Shown: positions 23,889 through 36,286 of the stretch, piece after piece
How the letters are laid out: the number at the start of each line of letters is the position of its first letter
How positions within the stretch are numbered: the stretch's first letter is position 1
Origin: Romanomermis culicivorax
Lineage: Eukaryota > Nematoda > Enoplea > Mermithida > Mermithidae
NCBI GenBank assembly: GCA_963922205.1
Contig: CAWUHX010000014.1
Span: 1,994,889 to 2,058,888 of the forward strand
Length of the DNA stretch: 64,000 nucleotides
Direction: 5' to 3'
Notes under the pieces: model-generated
Databases searched by the model: none
Seen by the model: the letters and a program-made list of their open reading frames with translations, nothing else
Told to the model about the DNA's origin: nothing
Translations under genes and position numbers: made by a program

Positions 23889-26800
23889 CTGCGAAATGAA
23901 CAAGTATCATTATATTTTATTTACTGGTCATTTTAGGTAATTTTTTCACAAAATTTTACACTTTTTTCGACTAAAAATTGAGAAATTTCGCACTTTTTGC
24001 GGCTGAAAGCTCAAAAAAATCAAAAATAAAAAAAACTCGAATTACTAAAAAAATTCTAAAATAAAATATGTGAAATTTTCAGAATTGAAAAAAAAATTCC
24101 GAAATATTTGCAAAAAATTCTAAAATTTTGCGCCTTTTTTAAAAAAATTCCAACGTTTCGATCTTTTTTTCCGAAAATTATTCAGAAACTTTGGGGTATT
24201 TCCCTGGTGAAATTCCAACATTTTCCTCGTTTTTTTAAACTGAAACTTTCTGCATTTTTTGCGAAAAAAATCATTAGATGTTCGGCATGCTTTTTTGTAG
24301 AAATTCTCAAGTAAAATTGAAATTTTTGGCATTTTTTCCGAAAAATTTTGACATTTTCCACATTTTTTCCGAAAAAAACTGAAAATTTTGCGAAAATTTC
24401 CCGTATTTTTACATATTTTGTGCTAAAAATCCTAGAATTTGAAAAAATTCTACACTTTGGCCATTTTATTCTAATTGTTTATTCCAAAGAAGTTTCATTT
24501 GCATTAAATTTATAAAAAAAAATTTGCATAAGCAAAAATTGTAAAAAAATCGAAAGTTTTTGTCATTTTTCCAAAAAAAATAAAATTTTCGGCATTTTTT
24601 CGTAAGGATTTAGAAATTTTGGGCATTTTGTAAGAAATATTTTAACATTTTTCACTTTTTAATTTTGGGAAATTTTCGGGTCTTCTTTTGAGAAAATTTG
24701 TAAATTGAAATATTTCGACATTTTTTGTTTAAAATCCTACGATTTGAAAAATTCTAGATTTGGGTCATTTTTGCAAAAAAAATCGAACATTTTGTCATTT
24801 TTCCAAAAAAAAAATTGAAAATTTTCGACATTTTTTCGAAAGGATTTAGAAATTTTGAGCATTTTCTGGGAAAAAGTTCAACATTTTCCACGTTTTTTCC
24901 GAAAAAACTGAAATTTTGCGAAAATTTCTAAAATTTTCTTTTATTTGTAAATTTGGGGTTTGTAAAATTTTCCAGATTTTCTGGTAAAAATCCTAGAATT
25001 AGGGAAAAATTCTACATTTTGCCTTTTTATGGAAAAAATCGAACTTTTTGTCATTTTTTCAGAAAAATTTTAAATTTTCTACCTTTTTTCGGAAGGATTT
25101 AGCAGTTTCGGGTAGTTTCTCGAAAAAATTTGAACATTTTCCACATTTTTCCGAAAAGACTAACATTTTGGGAAGAATTCACAAATTTCGGGTATTTTTT
25201 TGAGAAATTTGTAAATTGGAAAATTTTCGAAGTTTTTTTGGGTAAAAATTCTAGAAATTAAAAAAAAATTTGAAATTTCGAGAACTTTTTGAAGAAACGA
25301 GAAATTTTCGGAATTTTTCGAAAAAAATTCTAAAATTTTGCGTTTTTTTCTAAATAATTCTAACTTTTCGATCTTTTTTCGAAAATTATGCAGAAATTTT
25401 GGGCATTTTCCGGGAGAAATCCTAACGTTTTCCATGTTTTTTCGAGAAACTGAAATTTTCGGCCTTTTTTCGAAAAAACTGAAATTTTGGAAGAAATTCT
25501 AGAATTTTTGAATTTTTTTCAGAAAATATATAAATCCTGAAATTTTCGATGTTTTTTTTTATTTCGAAAAAATTCTAAAATTTCGCGCATTTTTTCGAGA
25601 AAATTTCTTGATACTGAAATTTTCAAAGCTTTTTTGGGCAAAATTCTGAAATTTTCCCTGAAATTTTTTCCGAAGAAAATTCTGAAATTTTGACCATTTT
25701 GTGGGAAAAATTTTAACATTTGCCACATTATTTTAAGAAACTAAAATTTTCGGCATTTTTTCGAAAAAACTTAAATTTTGGATGATATTCCAAAAATTTC
25801 GGGTATTTTTTTTTTGAGAAAATCCTAAAATTTTCAAAGTTTTTTTGATTTCAAAAAAATTTCAAATTTGTCAGAATTTTCCGAAAAATTCTGGAATTAT
25901 CAAAATTTTCGAAAGAAAAAATTCAGAAATTTTTACAATTTTCGAAAATAAAAACTTCAAATTTTCCCCATCACTTCCATCAAATTCCAATTCTCCGACA
26001 GTTTAAAAAAAAATTGAGAAATTTTGTGCATTTTCTCGGAAAAACTAAAATTTTGGAAAAAATTCACAAATTTCAGACATTTTTCTTTAGGAAATTTGTA
26101 AATTGCAAAGCTTTCGGAATCCAAGAATTTGAAAAATTCTACATTTTTTGCATTTTTTCGAAGAAAAACTTTCGACATTTTTTGGAAAAAATCATTAGTT
26201 CTTGCGCGTATTTTTTGAATTGTGAAGTTTTGGACGTTTTTTTTGAAAAAAATTGAAATTTTCGACATTTTTTCCTGCCCACATTCTTTGCAAAAAATTC
26301 TAACTTTTCGTTATTTTTGCTAAAAAATCTAAAATTCTAAAATTTCGGGCATTTTTTCGTGAAAATTTAAAAAATTCTGAAATTTTTTCCGAAGAAAATT
26401 CTAAAATTTCCAGTTTTTCCAAAAAACTCTAAAATTTTGAAAATTTTTCCAGAAAAAGTTTCAAAAATTTTGAGAATTTTTTCGAAAAAAATTCAAAAAT
26501 TTTCACAATTCTTGGAAAAAGAATTCTAAAATTTTCCGCATTTTTACGAAGAAATGATCACGTGTTATGCGGTTTTTCGACACAAATTTAAATTCAATTT
26601 TTCACATTCTTGCTGAAAAATTTTAACTTTTCGTTGTTTTCCTAAGGAAAATCTTAGTTTTTCGGTATTTTTTAGGAAAAAATTTAGAATTTTCGTTGTT
26701 TTTTCCAAAGATTTCGTGGATTTTTTCCAGAGAAATTCACTTTTTCAGCAATTTTTCGAAAAAAGTGCAAATTTTCGGAATTTTTGCAAAAAATCGGACT

Positions 26801-28932
26801 TTTTGTCATTTTTCCCAAAAAAGCAAAAAATTTCCTTATCTAGGAAAACAATTCGTTGCTGATTGAGCTTTTCTATCTTTTTTGGAAAATTATTCAGAAA
26901 TTTTGGCAATTTTCCCCGAGAAAATCGAAACTTTTGCACTTTTTTTCTAAACTGAAGTTTTCGGCATTTTTTCCTTAAATTTTGCACATTCTTTCTGAAA
27001 AAAATCTTACTTTTCGTTATTTTGGCTAGGAATCGTAAAGTTTCCGGCATTTTTTCGAAAGAAAGTCGAAATTTTGGGAATTTTCGCAAAAAATTGTTCT
27101 TTTTGTCATTTTTTGCAAAAAAACGCGAAATTTTCGTAATTTCAAAAAAAATCATCTTCAATTTTCGTTGAAGGTTTCGGCATTGTTTCCTTGAATATTC
27201 CAATTTTTCACTATTTTTTCTGCTAGAAAATCTAAAATTTTTGGCATTTTTCCGAAAAAAAAGTCCGAAGTTTTGTAACTTTTGCAAAAAAAATCAAAGT
27301 TTTTGTCATTTTTCCAAAAAAAAATTAAAAATTTTCGGCATTTTTTCGTAAGGATTTAGAAATTTTGGGCATTTTGTAAGAAATATTTTAACATTTTTCA
27401 CTTTTTAATTTTGGGAAATTTTCGAGTCTTCTTTTGAGAAAATTTGTAAATTGAAAAATTTCGACATTTTTTGTTTAAAATCCTACGATTTGAAAAATTC
27501 TAGATTTGGGCAGTTTTTGCAAAAATCGAGCTTTTTGCTATTTTTCCAAAAAAAAGTCTTAAATTTTCGACATTTTCTAGAGATTTATTTTCGCATTTTT
27601 TTGACAAAAATTCTGAAATTCTAGGTATTTCTGCAATTTTCGACGTTTTTTTATAAAAAATTCTGAAATTTTTGGCACTTTTCAGAAAAATTTTGAAATT
27701 TTTGGCATTTTTTTTTTATTTCAATTTTTCGGAATTTTTGCAAAAAATTCCAACTTTTTGACATTTTTCCAGAGAAATTTCAAAATTTTCCAAATTTTTC
27801 GGCATTATTTTGAGTGAATTTTAACTTTTTCCGCATTTTTTCGGGAAAAAATTCCAATATTTTCAGCATTTTTTGAGAAAATTTCTAAATTCTACAATTT
27901 TCGGCATTTTCTGGAGAAATGTTGTAAAATCTTGAAACAGCTGTAAATTTTGGGCATTTTTCCGGAAAATTATAGAATCTTAAGCATTTGTTGCAGAAAA
28001 ATTTAAAAATTTTCGGAAAGAAACTCAAAAATCCGGGCGTTTCCCCGAAAAAAAATCTAAAATTTTTAGAATGTTTCAAGAAAATTCTAAAATTTCCATA
28101 ATTTTTCGAACAAATTTCACAAATTTTAAGATTTTTTTCAGAAAAATTCCAAAATTCCGGAATTTTTCCAAAAAAATTTCTCAAATTTCCAAAATTTGAC
28201 TAAGAAAATAATTCTAGAATTTTTAAAAATTTTCCAAAAAATTGTGAAATTTGAGAATCTTTCGAAAAAATTTTTAAACTTTTCAGAATTTTTCCAAAAA
28301 AATTCAAAGATTTTCAAAAGTTTTCTATAATTGACAAATTTTACCAAAAATTCAAAATTTTTCAGAATTTTTCCGAAAAAGTTGCGAAATTTCCAGGACA
28401 TTTTTAAAAAATTGAAAATTTTCCAAAAAATTCTAAAATTTCAATTTTTAAAATTCTTTTTTTTGACACAACTCAGAGTGGACGATTGCCTAGTTTGACC
28501 ACCATACACATAACATAACCTGGTGTGCAAGAAACGAAAAATATAGAAATGAAAAAAAGACAATACAACAAAGAACAAAACAAAACAAACAAATAAAAGA
28601 CAAAAAGTGAGAGAAAAACAAAACCAAAGAAAAGAAAAATGCAATAAATAAGAAAGTGAAAAAAAAACAAAAAAAAACGAAATACAAAGAAAAGAAAGAA
28701 TGAAAAAGAAAGCATAGTAAAGAAAAACAAAAAAAATGTGAAAGGCAACTTGTTTAATTCATAAAGAATAAAAAAATTGTTCATGTCCAGTGACAATTTA
28801 TAGCTTTTAATTTGAATACAACTGATATGAAAACGACAAATTCTGTTATCTTCATTTCAAATTTCAAAATTTCAAATTTCAAAAAAATTTTTCATTTCAA
28901 AAAATTCTGTTATCTTCATTTCAAATTCTTTT

Positions 28933-29968
28933 CTATAGACAAAGTATGCACTCGCACTTTTCGGAACGGTCGCAATGGCCAGCTCGGCAGTCTTTTGCTT
29001 GGCATTTCCTTGCGCAGCGCAAATCATCTGAAAAAAATTTTTTGACAAATAATTTCTTGAAAAAATGCAAAATTTTTGGTAAATTCTTGGAAAAAAGATT
29101 TTATTAGATTTTTTGAAAAACGAAAATTGACAATTTTCGGTGAATTTTTACAAAAAATGCAAAATTTTGACGAGAATTTGTGAAACAGAATGCAAAATTC
29201 TCGATAAATTTTAGAAAGTGTGTAAAATTTTTCGGAAATTTTTAGAAAAATGCTGAAAAAATTTTCGTTTCGAAAAAATTTGCCAAAATTTAGACAATTT
29301 AGAAGTAAAATTCGAAATTCATTGCTAAAAATGGCGAAATTCGAAAAAATTCGCCAATTTTAAGCTCTAAAATTCTAAAATTTGAATGCTGCCTACAAAA
29401 ATTTGAAAATTTTTCAAATATGTCGAACACGCATTTTCTGCTCAAAAACAAAATTTGAAATTCATTTTAATGTAGAATATTTCCGGATTTTCTGCTCAAA
29501 AACCCATTAAAATACCGAAAAATTGGAAGTATCTTCACATGTTTCTCGATCAGAAAAATTTAAATTTTACATATTTTTCAATTAAAAACGGTTTTTGATC
29601 GAAATTTCGAAAATTTAAAATATTTCGCCATTTTGAATATGGTAATTTTTGGAATTTTCACTCCAAAATTCTATCTTGCTTAAAAATTCGAAATAAGAAA
29701 AATAAGAAGGCATAAAAAGTTACCGTAAGAAAGGGGCAGGAGTTACTACAGTAAGAATTACAGTAGTATTCTATTAATTTTTAAATTTATCGACGTATTA
29801 TTTTTTTGTCGTTTTTTAAAATTGTCCGAAAATGTTAAACTTGTTACCGCAGTAAGCTTGCACTAAACACGGCGAATTGGACTTGATTATCGGATCCATA
29901 ACGGCCAGCATCAAAATGGCGACTATGATGAGCACGGATTTCATGTTCCAAGTGTTCGGACAGTTGAC
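28933..29968 (-). CDS. secreted cysteine-rich peptide, CS-alpha-beta pattern, unit 3
   Basis: Exon 1 is 29968-29848 (ATG at 29944) and exon 2 is 29027-28933, with the same splice sites, phase and length as the unit 2 gene. The signal-peptide exon reads the same as in unit 2 and the nine-Cys pattern of the product is kept. The 820-bp intron has lost about 120 bp relative to unit 2. The near-identity of two genes 6.8 kb apart, in the same orientation inside matching satellite, points to recent tandem amplification or gene conversion. Confidence 0.72.
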
Positions 29969-30049
29969 CTGAAACTGTAAACAATGGTAGCTGCAGACCA
30001 TATTTGAAGGAGCCAGGACCAGGTTCATGACATGGGCACCTGTGGTCAA

Positions 30050-30185
30050 GGCCCCTGCCAGACCCTACTTAGGCTGCGCTGGTGTCAGGGTTGGGCCTTG
30101 GACAAGTGGCCTCTAGAATAGGTTGGCTCGCTCTGAGGCCGTGGCCCAGGCGCCGCCAACCGACACCCTAGCACTTTTACTGTAT
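30050..30185. promoter_or_regulatory. GC-rich block upstream of the peptide gene (unit 3)
   Basis: Near-identical partner of 23330-23460, with the same GGTTGGC/GCCAACC stem at 30121-30161. Confidence 0.4.
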
Positions 30186-30352
30186 AGAGAATTGGACCAG
30201 GTAGGAAAATTTTGGCTTTTTGCAAAATAATTTCCCTTATCTAGGAAAACAATTCGTTGCTGATTGAGCTAAAGTTTCCACTTGGATTCCAAAGAAAAGA
30301 TAAGAATTTTATCACGTGAATGAACAAAAATTATTTTTTAAACTAGACTTAC

Positions 30353-30608
30353 CTGAAAATGTGTCCAAAATACAAAACAAAGCTGGTCCAATAAAGAAAA
30401 AATTGGCCAAAAAGACCGCTCAGCAAATTGTAGAAAGGAAATTTTGCAGGGAAAAGAAGAAAAAGACCAATTTTGTACTGGTCAATAGGCAAAATTTTGA
30501 CCAACCAACCACCAAAACGGTCATCCTAATCCCTAGAAGCCATTTTTCTATTGAAGAAAAATCCGGTTTTCGCCGGTCAAGTCTTAAATCTGGATGTTTC
30601 CCTGACCC
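30353..30608 (-). other. candidate 5' exon of the peptide gene (unit 3)
   Basis: Same acceptor and CAG/GTAAGT donor as in unit 2, but 256 rather than 258 nt. A 114-codon frame is also open on the plus strand across it; it is not kept in unit 2 because of the same 2-nt difference. Confidence 0.33.
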
Positions 30609-31779
30609 CTGCGAAATGAACAACTATCATTATATTTTATTTACTGGTCATTTTAGGTAATTTTTTCGCAAAATTTTACACTTTTTTCGACTAAAAATTG
30701 AGAAATTTCGCGCTTTTTCGAGCAGAAATCCTACAAATTCCCATTTTTTTCTCACCAAAATGCGAAAATACTCCTTTTTTTCGGCTCGAAATATTGTGAA
30801 ACTCAATTTTTTTGGGTAAAAAATCAGAATTCATCTATAAAAAAGCCAAATTTTAGTGTCTAGATTTTATGATAAATATGACGGGTTCACATTTTCTTAA
30901 ATTTTAAAGATGAAACCACATTTTTACCGTTTAACATTTAGGGAAATTTGTCGAAATTTCAATTTCCCGCATTCAAATTTTGACGAAAACTGATTTTTTG
31001 CGTTTTAAAATTTAAATTTAGGCTTAAGGCTTAAATATCTAAAATTTCCGGCATTTTTGGAAATTTCGAAAACTTATCAAAATTTTTCCCGCAAATTCTA
31101 AAATTGTCAAGTTTTTTACAAAAAATATTCGAGAAATTTCAAAATTTATAAAAAACATTTTTAAACTTTTCAAAATGTCTAGAAAATATTCTAAACTTCT
31201 TCAATTTCTGGCATATTTTCCAAAAAATTTCAAAATTTCCTGAATTTTTTTGGTGAAGTTTTAGAATATATGTATAGTTTTCAGCATTTTTCCAAATGAT
31301 TCTTAAATTTTCCAGGTTTTTTCTCGAAAAATTCTAACATTTGGTAATTTTGCCAAAAAACCCCATTTGTTTGGCATTTTTTCAAAGAAATTTCAAAATT
31401 TTCCGCATTTTTGGAAGAAAATTTCGCATTTCCGCGAAAAAATACCGAACGTTCCCGAATTTTTCCGCGTTTAAGATAAATTCAAAAATTTCGAGCATTA
31501 TTTTGGAATTAATTTCTAAATTCTACAATTTTCGCCAATTTGTGCAGGTCAATAACAAAAATTTTGACTAGTTGCAAATAATATTGTAAATTAGACAACT
31601 TGAATATACCCATTTGGAATTTGAAAAAAATTGAGTTTTTGGAACAAAATTATGAAAGAATTTCAAATCAAAAATTTCATGCAAAATTCTAATTTAAAAA
31701 AAAATTTCACAAATTTAACATCAAGAAAATTTTTCGCAATTTCCATCAAAATTTCAGAGAAAAATTTCACCTCCAACTT

Positions 31780-32150
31780 TTTTCCTGGTTACAAAATAAA
31801 GTCAGGCTAGATTGATGTAAAGTTAGCTTGCAATGCTTAAACTGTTTTTTTCAATATTGATGATGTAAAGTGTTGTAATGATGTCATTCATGTAAAAAGG
31901 ACGTGTAAACCTGCTCTAATATTGCTGTAAAGTGTCATTATGTCATAATACAAAATTTGCCTTACTGTAGCACTAAAATTCTCAGAGTGTAAAGCCTGCT
32001 GAACTCAAATTTAAAGCCATGATGTATAACAAACTTGTGTGAACAAAATCATTGGCTTACTGTAGCACTTGCTCAATGCAAATTCTGACACTGGCCTAAA
32101 GTGTGATTATTTAATAAAATGTGTTCGCCACGCAACAGTATTTGATTATA
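31780..32150. other. non-satellite island with TGTAAAG motifs
   Basis: Repeated TGTAAAGTGT, GTGTAAA and CTTACTGTAGCAC motifs, distinct from the satellite and resembling the island at 17447-17700. No open frame of note. Confidence 0.45.
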
Positions 32151-34693
32151 GAACACAAAAAATTTCAACATTTTTCACATTTTTTCGGGAAAAAACTTAA
32201 ATTTTGGAAAAATTTCTTTTTTTTTGAGAAAATTTCTAAATCGTAAAATTTTCCATGCTTTTTGATAAAAATCCTAAAATTTAAAAAATCCTACATTTTC
32301 GGCTTCGTAATTTAAAAAAATCTATTTTGCGCGTTTTTCCCGAATTTTTCCAAATTTTTGTCACAAAAATTCATTTTCGCCCTTTTTGCAGAAGGATTTG
32401 TGAAATATGCGGCATTACCTCGCAAAAATTGCAAAGATTTTTGGCATTTATTTGAAAAAAAAATTCTTGAATTTTCGAATTTTTCGCAAAAAAAATTCCT
32501 AGACGTTCCGCATATTTTTTCCAAGAAATTGTCAAGTTTTGGGCGTTTTTTTTGGAAAAAAATTGAGAGTTTGGACATTTTTTCTTTAAATTTTGGACAT
32601 TCTATTGAAAAAATTCTATATTTTCGTGATTTTTGCTAAAAAATCTAAAATTTTCGGCAATTGTCCGAAAAAAGTTCAAATTTTGGGAATTTCAGCAAAA
32701 AATTGAATTTTTTTATTATTTTTACCAAAAAATCTAAAATTTTCGGCATTTTTTCGAAAAAAGTGCAAATTTTGGGAATTTTAGCAAAAAACCGAATTGT
32801 TTGTCCATATTGAAAAGAAAATTTAAAAATTTTCGACATTTTTTCGGAAGGATTTACAAATTTTGGGCATTTTGTGAGAAAAATTTTAACATTTTCCACA
32901 TTTTTTCGGAAAAAAACTGAAATTTTGGAAAAAATTCAAAAATTTGTAAATTGTAAAATTTTCGGAATTTTTTCTTTAAAATCCTACGATTTGAACAATT
33001 CTAGATTTAAGCCATTTTTGCAAAAAAAATCGAACTTTTTCTCATTTTTCCAAAAAAAAGTCTAAAACTTTCGTAATTTAAAAAAAAATCTTCTATTTTC
33101 CGCATTTTTTCTTAAAAATTCTAACTTTTCCTTATTTTTGCCATTTTTTAGAAAATTTTTTTAAATTTCTGGCATTTCCTCCGAAAAATTGCAAACATTT
33201 TTGGCATTTTTCTCGAAAAAATTAAAATTTTTGGCATTTTTTCCTAAATTGTCCGCACTCTTTCCAAAAAACTCTAATTTTTGGTTATTTTGCTGAAAAA
33301 TATGAATATTTCGGCTTTTTTTCAAAAGAAAAGTCCAAATTTTTTTGAATTTACGCAAAATGTCAAAATTTTTATTTTTTCAAAAAAAAAATTAAAATTT
33401 TTGACATTTTTTCGAAAAAAAGTGCAAATTTTGGGAATTTTAGCAAAAATTCGAATTGTTTGTCACTATTGAAAAAAAAAAATTAAAAATTTTCGACATT
33501 TTTTCGGAAGGATTTACAAATTTTGGGCATTTTGTGAGAAAAATTTTAACATTTTCCACATTTTTTCGGAAAAAAACTGAATTTTGGAACAAATTCAAAA
33601 ATTTCGGGCGTTTTTTTTTAGGAAATTTGTAAATTGTAAAATTTTCGAGATTTTTTCTTTAAAATCCTACGATTTGAACAATTCTAGATTTGGGCCATTT
33701 TTGCAAAAAAATCGAACTTTTTCTCATTTTTCCCAAAAAAAGTCTAAAATTTTCGACATTTTTTTGGACGAAAAATCTAAAACTTTCGTATAATTTAAAA
33801 AAATCTTCTATTTTCCGCATTTTTTCTTAAAAATTCTAACTTTTCGTTATTTTTGGCGTTTTTTCGTAAGGATTTAGAAATTTTGGGCGTTTTGTAAGAA
33901 ATATTTTAACATTTTTCACTTTTTAATTTTGGGAAATTTTCGAGTCTTCTTTTGAGTAAATTTGTAAATTGAAAAATTTCGACATTTTTTGTTTAAAATC
34001 CTACGATTTGAAAAATTCTAGATTTGGGCAGTTTTTGCAAAAATCGAGCTTTTTGCCATTTTTCCAAAAAAAAGTCTAAAATTTTCGACATTTTCTAAAG
34101 ATTTATTTTCGCATTTTTTTGACAAAAATTCTGAAATTCTAGCTATTTCTGCAATTTTCGACGTTTTTTTATAAAAAATTCTGAAATTTTTGGCACTTTT
34201 CAGAAAAATTTTGAAATTTTTGGCATTTTTTTTTATTTCAATTTTCCGCATTTTTTGCAAAAAATTCTAAAAAAATTTTCGCATTTTCCGCAAAAAAGTC
34301 GAATTTCCAGAATTTTTCCGCATTTAAAATTATCAGAATTTTTCCGAAAAAGCTCTAAAATTTTGAAAATTTTTCCAAAAAAATTTCTCAAACTGCCAAA
34401 ATTTCACTAAGAAAATAATTCTAGAATTTTTAAAATTTTTCCAAAAAATTGTAAAATTTGACAATCTTTCGAAAAAATTTTTAAACTTTTCAGAATTTTT
34501 GCAAAAAAATTCAAAGATTTTCAAAACTTTTCTATAATTGAGAAATTTTACCAAAAATTCAAAATTTTCCAGAATTTCTCCGAAAAGGTTGCTAAAAAAT
34601 TGAAAATTTTCCAAAAAATTCTAAAATTTCCATAATTTTTAAAATTCTTTTTTGTGACACAACTCAGAGTGGACGATTGCCTAGTTTGACCAC

Positions 34694-35075
34694 CATCCGT
34701 GCAGACCCGGCCTTGGCACTTGTGCTGGTTTAGAGAATTTGCTGACCCATTGTCGCCTCCAGATGATGTTAACATACACAATTCACTTTTCATCTTCGGT
34801 AATGGTTGAGTCGAGGAAAGGATGGATTTGGTACTGTTGAAAGCAACCAGAAGGAAATAATAACACACTGTTGCATAGCATAATCACTCAACTTGGGAGG
34901 CAGCCATGTTTGGAGCTTGCGAACCTTGTTCATCTGCTTCATTCGATTTTAGATAGCAGCCTAGGTAATGGCTATTCCTCTAGCGGTTGCTTTTCGATCG
35001 AGGTCCGGCTGTTCTTGAATGTCTGCTTCTGATACTTTACTTGGTCATCCACTACAAGGTTCATCAAAAAATTGC
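34694..35075 (-). pseudogene. second mariner relic, N-terminal fragment
   Basis: The minus strand reads PSKVSEADIQEQPDLDRKA, then NRMKQMNKVRKLQTWLPPKL and SDYAMQQCV, then in a shifted frame FLDSTITEDEK, IVYVNI and RRQWVS. This is the mariner helix-turn-helix linker and the first-Asp region. Several stops (including TGA where Trp is usual) and a frameshift break it. It differs in sequence from the 12.9 kb mariner. Confidence 0.8.
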
Positions 35076-35189
35076 ACAGTATTCTTGAATGTCATGTCCA
35101 GTGACAATTTATAGCTTTTAATTTGAATACAACTGATATGAAAAGGACGAATTCTGTTGTCTTCAAAATTTCAAATTTCAAATTCTTTT

Positions 35190-35284
35190 CTATAGACAAA
35201 GTATGCACTCGCACTTTCCGGAACGGTCGCAATGGCCAGCTCGGCAGTCTTTTGCTTGGCATTTCCTTGCGCAGCGCAAATCAT
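35190..35284 (-). pseudogene. cysteine-rich CS-alpha-beta-like peptide, exon 2 only (unit 4)
   Basis: Same frame, TTTCAG acceptor and stop as units 2 and 3. One visible change is Glu to Gly two residues before the CxC motif. All seven exon-2 Cys are kept. Exon 1 lies beyond the truncation point of unit 4 and is absent. Confidence 0.75.
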
Positions 35285-35950
35285 CTGAAAAAAATTTTTT
35301 GACAAATAATTTCTTGAAAAAATGCAAAATTTTTGGTAAATTCTTGGAAAAAAGATTTTATTAGATTTTTTGAAAAACGAAAATTGACAATTTTCGGTGA
35401 ATTTTTACAAAAAATGCAAAATTTTGACGAGAATTTGTAAAAAAAATTGCACAATCATTAATAAATTTGTGAAAAAATGCAGCATTTTGAAGAAATTTGT
35501 AAAAGAGAATGCAAAATTCTCGATAAATTTTATGAGTGTGTAAAATTTTTCGGAAATTTTTTGGAAAAAATGAAGGATTTCGAAGAAATTTTTAGAAAAA
35601 TGCCTAAAAAAATTTTTGTCCATAAAGCCGAAAAATTTACATCATGCACTTCGAAAAAATTGGCCAAAATTTAGACAATTTAGAAGTAAAATTCAAAATT
35701 CATTGCTAAAAATACTTTTTGGACCAAAATTCGTTATTTCGTACAAATTTTATTTCGAAAATATAAAAATACAAAAACACAAATAAAATACAAAATACAA
35801 AAAAAATATATTATCTCGTTTTATTGTTGCTTTAAAATTTTAAAAATTTTCTCGTTTCCGGTGCTCAAACATTGCCCGGCAAAATTCGTTATTTCCGTCC
35901 ATCTTATTTCGGGCGTGTATAGCCCTCGTATTTTTCTCGTTTATTTTCAG

Positions 35951-36286
35951 GGCCTGAAAAAGATGAAGACGTGAAAATTTTATTTGCGTTTATAAAATTA
36001 TTTCGTAAGTAGATATTTGAAATATTTTATAGAAAATATTTTTTACTGAGTAGATTTGTATTGGACGGAGCGATGTGGCAAGAGGCCGACCGGGGAGGAA
36101 GCGCACCTGGGGCACCTCATCACCGAGGTTGTAAAAACCAGGAAATGGGAGAAGAGGAACGGCGACGCCCCGGATCTAGGCACAGATCGACGTCAAAGTC
36201 CAGGCCGAACTACGTTCGTGATCGTTTCCGGTAGCCTGAAAAGGAGTGCCCTGCCGAATGGATTGGTCAAGGTCGCCGTCACCTGA
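35951..36286 (+). CDS. two-exon fragment of an unrecognised gene
   Basis: Exon 35951-36004 follows acceptor TTTATTTTCAG and ends at a perfect donor C/GTAAGT. Exon 36054-36286 follows GAGTAG after a 49-bp intron. Phases match (1 nt plus 2 nt), joining a charged stretch (PEKDEDVKILFAFIKLF) to a Lys/Arg-rich segment that ends at TGA 36284-36286. GC content is clearly higher than in the satellite to the left. No domain recognised; a retroelement gag fragment is possible given the element at 36883. Upstream exons, if any, were not found. Confidence 0.35.

Larger units (their letters stand above)
21486..28465. repeat. higher-order repeat unit 2 (complete)
   Basis: Runs from anchor GACACAACTCAGAGTGG to the next copy of that anchor (6979 bp). 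Order: A-rich tract (21550-21780), 64-bp minisatellite, peptide exon 2, satellite-like intron, peptide exon 1, GC-rich block, candidate 5' exon, then about 4.5 kb of CGGCATTTTT satellite. Confidence 0.88.
28466..34654. repeat. higher-order repeat unit 3 (complete)
   Basis: Same order as unit 2, 6189 bp between anchors. It differs by fewer minisatellite units, a deletion in the peptide intron (820 versus 943 bp), and a non-satellite island at 31780-32150. Confidence 0.88.
34655..35710. repeat. higher-order repeat unit 4 (truncated)
   Basis: Starts at the GACACAACTCAGAGTGG anchor. The A-rich tract is replaced by a mariner relic. Unit similarity resumes at TGTCCAGTGACAATTTATAG (about 35099), includes peptide exon 2, and ends abruptly at about 35710 inside the intron. 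Confidence 0.85.

Noticed and set aside
14550-35710. CRISPR array
   Set aside because: Repeats are degenerate and contiguous with no unique spacers of constant length, and the genome is eukaryotic.
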